A stretch of DNA of 64,000 bases from Tetrapyrgos nigripes (lineage: Eukaryota > Basidiomycota > Agaricomycetes > Agaricales > Campanellaceae), in NCBI GenBank assembly GCA_013368315.1, contig JAACJM010000090.1, forward strand, positions 186,001 through 250,000, written 5' to 3'. Position 1 is the stretch's first letter. Each line of letters opens with the position of its first letter. This document shows positions 44,389 through 55,200 of the stretch, one piece after another. The notes under the pieces are model-generated. The model searched no databases, was not told where the DNA came from, and saw only the letters and a list, made by a program, of their open reading frames with translations. Both the position numbers and the translations under genes were made by a program.

Positions 44389-44534
44389 ACGACTTGACAC
44401 GCCAAAAGGGGACAAATTTTCCGCTCGACGGAAAGGTGTACCGAAAGACATTATTATATCGTGTTTCAGGACGGTTTTTGCCTTTCAGTACACCTTTCAT
44501 TCGAGCGGATATTGTCCCTTTTCAGCGTGACATG
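44389..44534. repeat. Foldback element (~146 bp)
   Basis: The left half (TTGACACGCC, AAAAGGGGACAAAT, TCCGCTCGA, GAAAGGTGTACCGAAAG) is mirrored by the right half (CTTTCAGTACACCTTTC, TCGAGCGGA, ATTGTCCCTTTT, GCGTGACATG) around a centre near 44460. This gives one long imperfect hairpin. It lies in the upstream region of the HD gene, about 220 bp from its start. No target duplication resolved. Confidence 0.7.
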
Positions 44535-44988
44535 TCGCCAGCGGTGATGATAAAAATCACTTGTACCAACTTCTCTTCCAATGGTGCGAGTAGCGATGCA
44601 AACACAGCGGGACACTCAAGAAATTATGCTGCTTGGGAGCTGTGAGAATTTATAAGCTCTCTACCAGATGAGTTCTGCCTTCCTTCTTTGGTTTTAATCT
44701 CAAAATCCGTTGAACATCGAATGAGACGTTCATAGTAGATCTATTTCCGAATTTTGATTACAAAGTTTGGGATATGAAACTGTATGATTCCGAAATACTG
44801 GGTCACTGTCATCTATTTACCCTCTTGATGCGGTGATATCTTCGCGTCGAATAATTTCCGTGGGTTGCGCACATCTGTTCTTGGTGGTCAAAGCACTACT
44901 AGTTTGAGAATTTGATGGAGATTACATCACATAACCAGCTGCGGAGTCGGAAATTGCACTGCAGAGGTCTGTGCCTGATTTGAGAGAG
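44535..44988. other. Intergenic
   Basis: No gene or clear repeat seen. Confidence 0.4.
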
Positions 44989-45182
44989 TTACGAGGCCCT
45001 TTAGGGACTCGTTCTTATAATCCGACGCTTCTGCGTGTAGCTATGCAAGTTGGATATACGCTTTTCTCGAGATTTTCTTACTAATTTTCGGCTCAGAATG
45101 TGATAGAAGCCGGTACCAAACAATTGATTAGTTCCACTCATTCCTTTGGCCTCGTCATTGCCACACGCAGTGGTGGCCCACA
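44989..45182 (+). mobile_element. Non-autonomous Helentron-like element (194 bp)
   Basis: The 5' palindrome TTACGAGGCCCTTTAGGGAC is followed by TCGTTCTTATAA, matching the autonomous copy at 12535. The 3' module GGCCTCGTCATT plus GCCACACGCAGTGGTGGC and CCACA matches 20870-20905. AGCTATGC near 45031 also corresponds to GGCTATGCC in the large copy. Being so short, it best defines the family's minimal ends. Confidence 0.7.
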
Positions 45183-45867
45183 TCTCCTTCATCAGATATC
45201 CACGTGCATTCAACAAATAACTGAATAACTAACCGATAAACCAAATACTATTGAACAGAAGATAGCATACGCAACGGAAGACCGATCCAGATTCACTACT
45301 ATGTTATTGATCACAGGTACCCATATGCCCCTCCCAAAAGACTGAGCTATCACTTCCTCCCGTATCCTTACAGTGTATCCTCCCATTGATTATTGATATC
45401 AATTTCCCAAGCAAACCCACAGCCACTCATTGACACTCCTCCCTTCACGCCGGAAGTACGTTTCTATCGGCTCAACGGATAGATGAGCAGATAGGTGTAC
45501 AGAAGTAGGATGTATTTGGAGTTCAGATATATATACAAATAAATGCTATATTTTGACTCTAAATATTCGTACAGAAAGAACGTATATCTGGAAACCCCTA
45601 ATTACACTTGATAGGTAAACAAAAAGATGGCACATGTAATCTATGTAAAGATGTACAAAAAGACGCCTAATTTGTATAGCTATTCGAACAAAAGAAAGAT
45701 AACCTTTTAAAGCTCCGGATACATGTCCAGAAATCCCGTATATCTGAAGCACATATACAGGTGCAGATAGGAGTCCAAATGGACCATCTATCCAGAGTTC
45801 AGATAGGTCCGCAGATATATCGTATTTCCGGAGTCAGAATAGGACGCAGGCGCGTCAGTGGCTTGAC
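45183..45867. other. AT-rich DNA with degenerate GTATATCTG / CAGATAT words
   Basis: Between about 45520 and 45850 words such as CGTATATCTGGA, CCGTATATCTGAAG, CAGATATATCG and TTCAGATAGG recur in both orientations. No gene seen. Confidence 0.4.
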
Positions 45868-45891
45868 TTAGGGTTAGGGTTAGGGTTAGGG
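45868..45891 (+). repeat. Four tandem TTAGGG units (interstitial telomere-type repeat)
   Basis: Exactly four TTAGGG units followed by extra G. TTAGGG is the usual telomere unit of basidiomycetes. Sequence continues for 18 kb on the right, so this is internal, or near an end facing left. It opens a 9-kb satellite-rich region. Confidence 0.85.
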
Positions 45892-46606
45892 GGGTCGTCT
45901 ACTCGAGCGCCGAAGGTGCGAGAGTGTAAGAAAGGGCTGTAGAGGGTTGCGAAAGTATGTAACTGGATAACGGGGAACCAGTTTCTGTGGTTCCAGGCCA
46001 ATTACCGTTTCGTATTTATACTCTTCAGATCTGTTATGTTAGAGTACTTTCGCTGGCGACTCCGACGGAACCGTGGAGGTACCTGGGAGTCGTTAGTAAG
46101 AAAACTGAATGTGATGACGCACCGTCTGGGGACCTCGGACTTGAGTAGCCAATGGCCATAAGCTCTCAAGTCTAGACCGTAGGCCCAGGGTGACGACCGG
46201 GTGCGACAGAGTCGCACCAATACAATCCTAAAGTGGTTAGCAATAGAGTGTCGACCAACGGACTCACACGCTAATACAAACGGGTAACCATTACAAGATT
46301 TAACCGAGCCTGACTCCCACGGAGGAACCACAGTAGTGGTATCCGCAGTCGCCGAGATCGCTGATTGGCTCGGAAGCTATCCGTCAGGCACCCGAAGGTA
46401 CCCGACATCAAGCCCCTGACCGATGGCCGAGGTCACGGACAATCACGTGTCCTCGGATCAAACCGGTGTCCGGTATGGACCGGGCCGACTGTACACCGGT
46501 CCCCGGCCACGTACCGGCCCGAGGGCTAGTCACGTGACCGCGACATGGACTTACTACCGACCCGATTAGGGGTAGGCACCACGTGACCGGATTTACATAA
46601 TGGTTA
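45892..46606. other. GC-richer stretch without a gene
   Basis: CCGGT/ACCGG and CACGTG words recur at 46390-46590. A minus-strand frame at 46002-46331 has no motif and is not called. Confidence 0.4.
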
Positions 46607-47040
46607 GGGTTATTAGGGGTTTCTAGGGTACGATTAGGGTTTTAGGCTAGGGTGGAGCTAGGGTGAGGCTAGGGTGGGGCTAGGGTGATGCTAGGGTGGA
46701 GCTAGGGTGAGGCTATGGTGAGGCTAGGGTGGGGCTAGGGTGAGGCTAGGCTAGGATTAGGGTGGGACTAGGGTGAGGTTAGGACTACAGTGAGGCCGGC
46801 ACAGTGGGTCAAGGATGGAATTTGGGAGAAGCTAGGGTGGGACAAGGGTGGGGTCAGAATAGGGTGATGCTAAGGAGGCAGAAATCTGGAGAGAATAATT
46901 CTGTGGACTGTGACTTAGGGTGAGGCTAGGGTGTGGTGCATCAAGGATGAAATTTGGGAGAAGCTAGGGTAAGACTAGGGTGGGCAATCTGGTGGTCGAT
47001 AGGGTCAGACTAGGGTGATGCCAGGGAGGCAGAAACCTGG
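46607..47040 (+). repeat. CTAGGGTG-type minisatellite with a TTAGGGTTATTAGGG border
   Basis: It starts GGTTAGGGTTATTAGGGG, then about 12-bp units GCTAGGGTGRGG repeat irregularly to 46750. Looser copies reach about 47010. The border word TTAGGGTTATTAGGG..TTCTAGGGT recurs in inverse near 55165-55200. It looks derived from telomere-like sequence. Confidence 0.75.
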
Positions 47041-47389
47041 TGAGAACAATTCTGTGACAAGGAATGAACAATATATATTGGTAGGAATGGCGCTACTCAC
47101 AAATCTAGTGATCCTACACATTCCTAGATAGATGGTTTGGAGTAGGCATCATCAGGGGGAAAAGTGAGGACTACATATGTACCTCTGCAAGCTTGCTGCA
47201 AGCCAAACCCCAAATCACAGGCAATCACCTTCTTTGATAACCACCACATTGGCATGCGGTGGGAAGGATGGAAGGTGTGACAAGACAGAGGTAGTATTTT
47301 TGGTGCACACTAATACAGTTATCTTGGGAGATAAACATTTTTATGCGTCCAAGGAGATGCAGTGAGACGAGGACAGTAGTCTAGCATTG

Positions 47390-48190
47390 AGAACAATGAC
47401 ATCATGTGCACAATTCTTGCTGAAGCTGACTTGAGTAAGCATCAGACAGGGAGGATGGAGGTAGGGATTTGGAGATAAACATTGTCCCTGTCTAAGAAAA
47501 TGCAGTGAGACGAGGACAGTAGATACATATTTTCTAGCAGTGAGAACGATGCAATAAACATTTTCCCATGTCCAAGAAAATGCGGTGAGATGAGGATAGT
47601 AGATACATATTCTCTAGCATTGAGAACAATGCAATGACATCATGTGCACAATTCTTGCTGAAGCTGACTTGAGTAGATAAACATTTTTACGCGTCCAGGG
47701 AGATTCGATGAGACGAGGATAGCATTGAGAACGACGAAGCAATAGCATCATGTGCACAATTCTTGCCGAAACATTTTCTCGCGTCCAAGAAAATGCAGTG
47801 AGACGAGTGTGCACAATTCTTGTCAAAGCTGACTTGAGTAGATAAACATTTTTACGCGTCCAAGGAGATTCAGTGAGGCGAGGATTGCATTGAGAACGAT
47901 GAAGCAATGACATCATGTGCACAATTATTGCCGAAACATTTTCCCGCGTCCAAGAAAATGCGGTGAGACGAGGATAGTAGATACATATTTTCTAGCATTG
48001 AGAACAATGCACTGACATCATGTGCACAATTCTTGCTGAAGCTGACTTGAGTAGATAAACATTTTTACGCGTCCAAGGAGATTTGGTGAGACAAGGATAG
48101 CATTGAGAACAATGAAGCAATGACATCATGTGCAGAATTCTTGCCGAAACATTTTCCCGAGTCTAAGACAATGCGAGACGAGGATAGTAG
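47390..48190 (+). repeat. ~107-bp satellite, seven or more copies
   Basis: The anchor word CATCATGTGCA.AATTCTTGC appears at about 47402, 47639, 47747, 47912, 48017 and 48125, mostly 105-108 bp apart; one copy is shortened (near 47809). Two variants alternate: one with GAAGCTGACTTGAGTAGATA, the other with GAAACATTTTCCCGCGTCC. Antisense frames through it are by-products. Confidence 0.8.
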
Positions 48191-49000
48191 ATAGCGTTTC
48201 TTCCCGATGCTGACTTGAGTAAGGCATCAGACGGAAGAGGATGGAGGTAGGGATTTGGCAAGACCAGATGGTTCAACGCAATTGACACAAGAGAGAGTTG
48301 ATGTTGGATATAAGTGCATGAAGTATTTATGATATTTTCGACTTAAAAGATTGTTGAAGGGCAAAAGGTTGGTAAAATGGATAGATAGCCTTTGTGTATC
48401 CAGGTGGTAAAGTAGTACCTAACATGTATACAATTTATCGCCTACATATATACCCATAGTCATTATTGATCATAATGACAGCGGAACTACATATAGTATT
48501 CTACCGTGCGCAGAAATCAGCAGCGTCCTCTTACTACAAGTCACTCAAATCCACTTATCTTATAACAAAAATGATAGATAATGAGACGCTAATCTGATCT
48601 GAAAAATGAAGGGTTTTTAAGCTCTTCATAACGCGTTCAGTAATATGTAGAGTAAGGCCCATTTCTCCACATACAAAAACTTCGGTGCTATAAGCCTTCA
48701 AGTGGGTGTAAAGAGAGATGTAATATATCAAATGAAATACTCATCATCAGGCTCTATTAGCTCCAGAGTCTGCTATTCTTTGTTCATTGGTGTTCAGTTG
48801 AGTATAGAGTAGGCTGATTAAGCTGGACACTCCTAGACTGACAAACCTTGAGACAGACTCTTAGTACAAGCCTGTTATATTACACCCTACACATCGTCTT
48901 CTCAAGGCATTGCCCTAATTTCAACCTACATAATTGTTTTAGACACAGACCAATTGAGTTTACACAGGAACTTTCAATAAATAATCAATGATTTAAATCA
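48191..49000. other. AT-rich intergenic
   Basis: No gene or repeat recognised. Confidence 0.4.
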
Positions 49001-49084
49001 TCCACGCTCCGACCTGAGACTATCCTTTGTCTCTTCCGAGATACGTGAGTAGGCCTGGTAGGGTTGCCCATCTTAGCAGCATTG

Positions 49085-49920
49085 AAGTCTGCCTTCTTTC
49101 CCGTTATCTTGGAGTCTATCGTTCTCGGGCAAACCCTGACCATCATCCTCATTTGTAGTTTCTTGATCTTCTCCTTCAGATCCAATGGCTTCCACTTTGC
49201 ATCTCTGAGCGGGACTCGGAGATTCAAGTTCGTTGTACCATTTCGTCACATACTCAGTGGTTGCGATCTCATCCACCTGAGGCTGCGATGAAATCAGTAA
49301 GACTCCACAAATCGACATTACCTGAATATTAGTGTCAATGGAGACTTGAACATGGGACATTGAGGCTCGATAACGAGCTCATGTGCAAACTCTTTGCAGT
49401 TCAGAGAAAATGCTGTGCAAAGATCAGCACTGAAGCGAGGTCTGTCATCGCTGGCTGTAGACCCTCTGGGCACAGTTATTGGTTTAGTGCATAAAATAAT
49501 TTTCGGAGTGCACTCTCGAGGTAGAAGCTTTGCCACTAGGTTTTCTTTTTCGATGGCCTCTGCTGGTAAAGTCGTGGGTTTGAAGTCAGAGAGCTGAGTG
49601 GAAGTTGGCCATGGGAACATGAACAGTGTAAAAATCCTTCCTGTAAGAAGATAGGAATAGATACACTCCTGGTTAGGATAGGCTTTGAGAGCCATGGCGC
49701 CTTGCAGAAGGATTTGTGTGATCACAGCACGGTCTCTGAGTATTGTTTCATGCTGATAGAGCGCCTTTAGTGTGTACCAATCACCATTTGCTAAAGGTGT
49801 ATCAGCTGCCAGCGGCCATCGACTCAGAAGATCAACGTGCTCACAAATATGCTCCCACCACAAGCTCTTTGCCTCCCACATTCTGCCTAACACAAGCTCA
49901 GTTTTGGATAAACGTAGCAC
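49085..49920 (-). pseudogene. Orphan gene fragment, family not recognised
   Basis: A 200-codon minus frame (49920-49318) has strongly protein-like composition: WWEHICEHVDLLSRWP, ANGDWYTLKALYQHETILRD, IYSYLLTGRIFTLFMFPWP. It appears to continue after a possible intron as VDEIATTEYVTKWYNELESP and an acidic tail (to about 49085). I see no start codon context, signal peptide or known motif. At its upstream side the text runs into the repeat at 49978-50057. It is the only coding-like sequence in the satellite region, so it may be the remnant of a gene carried by a large element. Confidence 0.4.
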
Positions 49921-49977
49921 TAAACCTATACATTATACCCACTGTCATTATGATCATGATGACCACGGGAATACGGC

Positions 49978-50057
49978 TTAGTACTCTGCGCGCAGCATGA
50001 ACGACTTGAGCGTCCAGCTGCGAGTTGGACTCCAATTCCACAAAAAAAATACTATCA
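49978..50057 (+). repeat. Direct repeat, partner of 54853-54935
   Basis: AGTACTCTGCGCGCAGCATG, AACGACTTGAG, CAGCTGCG, GACTCCAATT and AATACTATCAAT occur here and again, diverged, at 54853-54935. The two copies bracket the hairpin-rich tract. Confidence 0.8.
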
Positions 50058-50619
50058 ATGTAAGTCAATCCCAGAAAAATATGCGTACGAACGCTGTGAG
50101 CGGAATACTCACTATGCATACTTACGCACCTTCATTCCAGGGTTACCGGGACCGGTTACTAAAGAAGCCGGAATATTTTTGAGTCCGAAATAGGAAGTGC
50201 AAACCCAAAGGCGTCTACCTTCCTATTTTGGACTCAAGTTTCTTTCAACCTTACTCTCGTCAATACGGCTCCAGACGCTTTGCACCAGTAAATAAGTAAA
50301 TTACTTGGTCCGTGCATACATGTTAAAGTACCCGACGCTCAAAGCATCGAGTATAAGTACTTGCATCAAATCAGTACTCGACATCTGTGAGTGGACAGAT
50401 ATGCACGGCATTCTGGTTTAGGGTTTTGGACGCTCAAGTAAACCGTCGAGGCTTTGGATTCTGTATCCTGTATTTGATATTACATGTCAACTTGAGTGTT
50501 GCAAATGCTTGAGTTGATGCAGATGTGCTCTCAACTACTTGAGAGTCTCTGACATTTATCTTCTTCAATAAAATACTTATTAGATGATACATGCTACATA
50601 GCTCATGAACTGTAGTCCA

Positions 50620-51900
50620 CAATCAGACTTATACATCCTACCTGGTCCAACTACTTCAACGTCACATCCTGTACCATCCATCCACCTTCAAATTCTCTCT
50701 TATCCACCAATACAGTCCTATTTCACTGCCAGCTTCTGTTTCAAGCTTGGGTCTTCCTGCCGCCTTCTCCCTTATATTATAATCCTCTTCTAGCTAGTTA
50801 TCTATCCAGTAGACAGCAGTCTCTGGATCGTTCTAACTGTCTTATCACCCGCCCTCCTCCTCCTCATCTGAAATCCTACATCCACTCCTGCACCTCCTTC
50901 CCACCAGATCCCTCTACCTTGGACTCGATTCTAGGCTTATTCAACACCCCGAATCCGATCGTCATGCTTTCGAACCTCTGGATGTCGTGCGCATTTGATA
51001 TGGCTTGTTTTCGACTTTTTCCTGTTTTAAAACTGGCTGTAACTTCTCAACGCAAGGTGCATTCGATCCGATTTCTTTATAGTCTTATTCTACTTATAAA
51101 ATCGATCACATAGAACCCCCGAGTTGCCAAATTCCATCAACATTTCGTTGACCGCCATCTCCTGCCCTTCCCTCTTACTACATACACACCTTTTTGACCT
51201 TCCCCCCATATTCCGTCATCCCGAATGGGATTCTGGGGTTTTCGAGCCCTCTGAATCCAGTGGTCAAGGTTTCGAAGCTTTCGAATGTCTGTCGGATGAG
51301 ATATCGCGAATTTTCGCGTTTTGTCAGGTTTGAAATGGTTGTAACTTTGGAACGGGAGGTGCGTTCACTATGATTCTTTAATACTCGTATTCTATTCATT
51401 GAATAGATACCATAGCACCCCTCACTTGTCCCAATCCAACATTATTCCGCCAGCCGCCGTTCCCTCTCGTCCCCGCTTACCACCTCCACTCCTCCTCATT
51501 ACCCTGTCCAAATTTCTTCTTCTAACACTCGATTCCAGAGGTCTTCGACACTAAAAACTTGATGGTGGTGTTTTCAAAGCGTCCGGAAGTCGTCCGCATT
51601 CGATATGCATACCTTGTCCTCCTCCCCCCTTAAGAACTCAAGATCTCTTCGCCTTCTACCCCAATTCTCTTCGTCCCCGGCTCATTTCCGGGGTTATTCA
51701 ACCCCCTGAGTCCAGTGGTCAAGGTTTCGAAGCCTCCGGATCTCTGTCGGATAAGATATTGCCAACTCTCGCGTTTTTTGATTATTCAATGGGCCATAAC
51801 TTTCCAACCCAATGCCCGTTCGTTTTTTTATTTACATATACACATTCTACTCCCAAAATAAACTCCATAGCACCGCCTATCTGTCCTATTTCATGTATAT
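50620..51900 (+). repeat. ~302-bp diverged tandem repeats (three to four units)
   Basis: An anchor like TTTCGAAGC.TCCGGA.GTCTGTCGGAT.AGATAT.GC occurs near 50968, 51271, 51573 and 51725 (steps 303, 302 and 152 bp). Each is followed by a GCGTTTT stretch, a TGTAACTT stretch, and GTGCGTTC, then ATAGCACC-like sequence. No protein motif; frames differ between units. Confidence 0.7.
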
Positions 51901-52029
51901 TTCTCCTCCTGTCCTTATTACATCCAATTCCTACTAAGTAATATGTTACTATGTATGTATGTACAATTCTGCAAAAAAACTTGAAGTTTGCTAGCAAAGT
52001 CAGTCACAGTGTATGTCTGCGGATTCATG

Positions 52030-52450
52030 CAGCGACGCTAAGTCGTCGTATATTGTGAGCATGCTTACAGCATGAACGACTTGGTCGTTCACACTCTTTG
52101 TACTCTCATTTCTCTACACATATTTACATGCGTACTGCGTGAACGACTAAGTCGGACACGCACAAATGAGAGTAGAAAATGCGTGAACGACTTAGTTGGG
52201 CACGCATTTTCTACTATGATTTGGCTACTTTGTCCTATTCATCTGCATCTACCACGTCGTTCATGCAGTATTGCATTCTCTGTAACCTCAAGTGCACGGA
52301 CCATAAGAACGCCCAAAGCGTTCACTGGGTCCGTGCACATCTGGATGTCCAAAGTTTCAGTGAACGCTTTGGGCGTTCAGATGTTTGGCAGGATACATAC
52401 ACTATGAACGACTTGGTTGTTCACAGTGTATGTATTCCAAGAAACCTATA
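52030..52450 (+). repeat. Cluster of short palindromes around GAACGAC and GAACGCC
   Basis: Examples are GAACGACTTGGTCGTTC (about 52075), GAACGCCCAAAGCGTTC (52308) and GAACGCTTTGGGCGTTC (52361). Longer repeats of AGTAGAAAATGCGTG and of the TACAACTTG / TACCTAGCTACAAC kind are mixed in. They look like distant forms of the 28-bp hairpin satellite that follows. Confidence 0.65.
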
Positions 52451-53059
52451 AGTATTGCAACGACACAAGCATTGTAGGTTGTACCTAGCTACAACTTGTG
52501 ACGCTTAAGTCGTCCTACGTTGTATCTAGGTACAACTTGAATATCATCAATGTAACCCTCCAGACAAGTTTGGAAACCTTGGGTCTGATGACTTCGAGAC
52601 ACCACAACGCTGTCTGTAGAACGTGAGTGTCTGAAAACTTTGTGAAGCTGAAAGCGTCATTGATGCACAGTAGTTACAGTCAAGTTCAGACTTACAAAGT
52701 CAGAACTTGACTAGGAGTGTCAAGTAAATTCTGACACTTTGAGCGTCAAAACTTAACACTCCAAGTCACGTCAGGACGGTTATATGTACAGTAGAATTGT
52801 ACAGTAGTATATATATTATAAATTTGAGTAAGTGAATTTGAAAAGTTGCGGCGGCACTGCGTCGGTCAGTTGTCGGGGGTATCGGGAGGTACCGATCGGT
52901 TGTCGGGGAGGTGTTGGGAGATGCCGATCGCCGTTACTGGCAATGGTGGCAATAATTGATTGAATGGACAATGTCCCCGGGATCATTTTAAGTGATGTGG
53001 AGACACTTAGCGGTGTCAAGCCACATATTGTCAACGTTAATGACGGCATTGCGCTATAT
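52451..53059. other. Repeat-rich non-coding DNA
   Basis: GTACCTAGCTACAACTTG and GTATCTAGGTACAACTTG recur near 52485 and 52527. GCGTCA-type words recur. No gene. Confidence 0.45.
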
Positions 53060-54650
53060 ATGTCATGACGCTCAAAGCGTCATGAAAAAGACTGGACGCC
53101 CATGGTGTCATGAAAAAGACTCGACGCTCAAAGCGTCACGAAAGTTACTTGATGCTCAAGGCATCACGAAAAAGACTCGACGCTCAAAGCGTCACAAAAC
53201 TTACTTGATGCTCAAGGCATCACGAAAAAGACTTGACGCTCAAAGCGTCATGAAAAAGACTCGACGCTCAAAGCGTCACGAAAACTACTTGATGCTCAAG
53301 GCATCACCAAAAAGACTCGACGCTCAAAGCGTCATGAAAAAGACTGCACGTCCACGGTGTCATGAAAAAGACTCGACGCTCAAAGCGTCACAAAACTTAC
53401 TTGATGCTCAAGGCATCACGAAAAAGACTTGACGCTCAAAGCGTCATGAAAAAGACTCGACGCTCAAAGCGTCACGAAAACTACTTGATGCTCAAGGCAT
53501 CACCAAAAAGACTCGACGCTCAAAGCGTCATGAAAAAGACTGCACGTCCACGGTGTCATGAAAAAGACTCGACGCTCAAAGCGTCACAAAACTTACTTGA
53601 TGCTCAAGGCATCACGAAAAAGACTTGACGCTCAAAGCGTCATGAAAAAGACTCGACGCTCAAAGCGTCACGAAAACTACTTGATGCTCAAGGCATCACC
53701 AAAAAGACTCGACGCTCAAAGCGTCACAAAAATTACTTGATGCTCAAGGCATCATGAAAAAGACTTGACGCTCAAAGCGTCACAAAAAATTACTTGATGC
53801 TTAAGGCATCACGAAAAAGACTCGACGCTCAAAGCGTCATGAAAATTACTTGATGCTCAAGGCATCACGAAAGACTCGACACTCAAAGCGTCACAAAAAT
53901 TACTTGATGCTCAAGGCATCACGAAAAAGACTCGACGCTCAAAGCGTCATGAAAGTTACTTGATGCTCAAGGTATCACAAAAAGGACTCGATGCTCAAAG
54001 CGTCACAAAAATTACTTGATGCTCAAGGCATCATGAAAAAGACTCGACGCTCAGAGCGTCATGAAAGTTACTTGATGCTCAAGGCATCATGAAAAAGACT
54101 CGACGCTCAAAGCGTCACGAAAAAGACTTGACGCTCAAAGCGTCATGAAAAAGACTTGATGCTCAAGGCATCACGAAAAAGACTTGATGCTCAAAGCGTC
54201 ACAAAAATTACTTGATACTCAAGGCATCATGAAAAAGACTCGACGCTCAAAGCGTCACGAAAGTTACGTGATGCTCAAGGCATCACAAAAAAGACTCGAC
54301 ACTCAAAGCGTCACAAAAGTTACTTGATGCTCAAGGCATCACGAAAAAGACTTGACGCTCAAAGCATCACAAAAATTACTTGATACTCAAGGCATCACGA
54401 AAAAGACTCGACACTCAAAGCGTCACGAAAGTTACTTGATGCTCAAGGCATCACGAAAAAGACTCAACGCTCAAAGCGTCACAAAATTACTTCATGCTCA
54501 AGGCATCATGAAAAAGACTCGACGCTCAAAGCGTCACAAAAATTACTTGATGCTCAAGGCATCACGAAAAAGACTTGACGCTCAAAGCGTCATGAAAATT
54601 GCTTGATGCTCAAGGCATCACAAAAAAGACTCGACGCTCAAAGCGTCCGG
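53060..54650 (+). repeat. 28-bp hairpin satellite, ~56 units
   Basis: Two unit types alternate, forming ~56-bp dimers: type A with GACGCTCAAAGCGTC, type B with GATGCTCAAGGCATC, separated by A-rich spacers (ACGAAAAAGACT, ACAAAAATTACTT). In each type a 6-bp stem closes a CAA loop. The C:G pair of type A is replaced by T:A in type B. Most changes elsewhere are single-unit substitutions. Plus frames through it (KKTRRSKRH.. repeats) are not genes. Confidence 0.9.
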
Positions 54651-54852
54651 AGAAATACATAAACATACTTGACACTTAGAGTATCAAGTACTTATACTCA
54701 ACGCTTTGAGCGTCATGTACTTTTTTGGACACTCAGAGTGTTATGTATCTTTGTGGATGCTTACACTGTTTCTACTAGTAGACATGAAAATTGTAGATCA
54801 TATACTAGTAGATACATCATAGAATATACTTATTAAAAAAATACTATCAATC

Positions 54853-54935
54853 TAAGTACTCTGCATGCAGCATGAACGACTTGAGCATTCAGCTGCGTGT
54901 CAGACTCCAATTGCACAAATAAAAATACTATCAAT
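54853..54935 (+). repeat. Direct repeat, partner of 49978-50057
   Basis: AGTACTCTGCATGCAGCATG and AACGACTTGAG, with ACTCCAATT and AATACTATCAAT, match 49978-50057. A further AAAATACTATCAAT lies just before (near 54837), and GTAAGTACTCTGCA begins another unit at 54940. Confidence 0.8.
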
Positions 54936-55038
54936 AGGTAAGTACTCTGCAAGAAGCCACCAGTAACTCTCCAAACCCTGCCACTCCTCTCTCAAAAACC
55001 TGCCACCAAACCCTGTCACCAAACCCTGCCCTCCCCTA

Positions 55039-55200
55039 CCCAAATCCTGCCCCTCCCCTGCCCAAATCCTGCCCCTCCCCTGCCCAAATCCTGCCCCTCC
55101 CCTGCCCAAATCCTGCCCCTCCCCTGCCCAAATCCTGCCCCTCCCCTACCCCCCTAGGGTAGACCCCTACTCAAACCCTAGAAGTCCCTAATAACCCTAA
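55039..55200 (-). repeat. 22-bp minisatellite and inverted TTAGGG-like border
   Basis: CCCAAATCCTGCCCCTCCCC repeats every 22 bp (55039, 55061, 55083, 55105, 55127). Then CCCTAGGGT..CCCTAGAAGTCCCTAAT and ACCCTAA follow, the inverse of the border at 46607. It closes the satellite region. Confidence 0.8.

Noticed and set aside
45868..47040. A true chromosome end
   Set aside because: Ordinary sequence with genes continues on both sides, and only four exact telomere units are present.
47614..47922. Minus-strand 102-codon frame in the 107-bp satellite
   Set aside because: It repeats with the satellite and has no independent coding signal.
52992..54606. Long open frames of KKTRRSKRHKTYLM-type repeats
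   Set aside because: The frames follow from the 28-bp unit and shift in phase; the protein would be a translation of a satellite with no domain.
53060..54650. CRISPR-like array of short palindromic repeats
   Set aside because: The units are contiguous with only A-rich joints and no variable spacers, there are no cas genes, and the genome is eukaryotic. It is a satellite.
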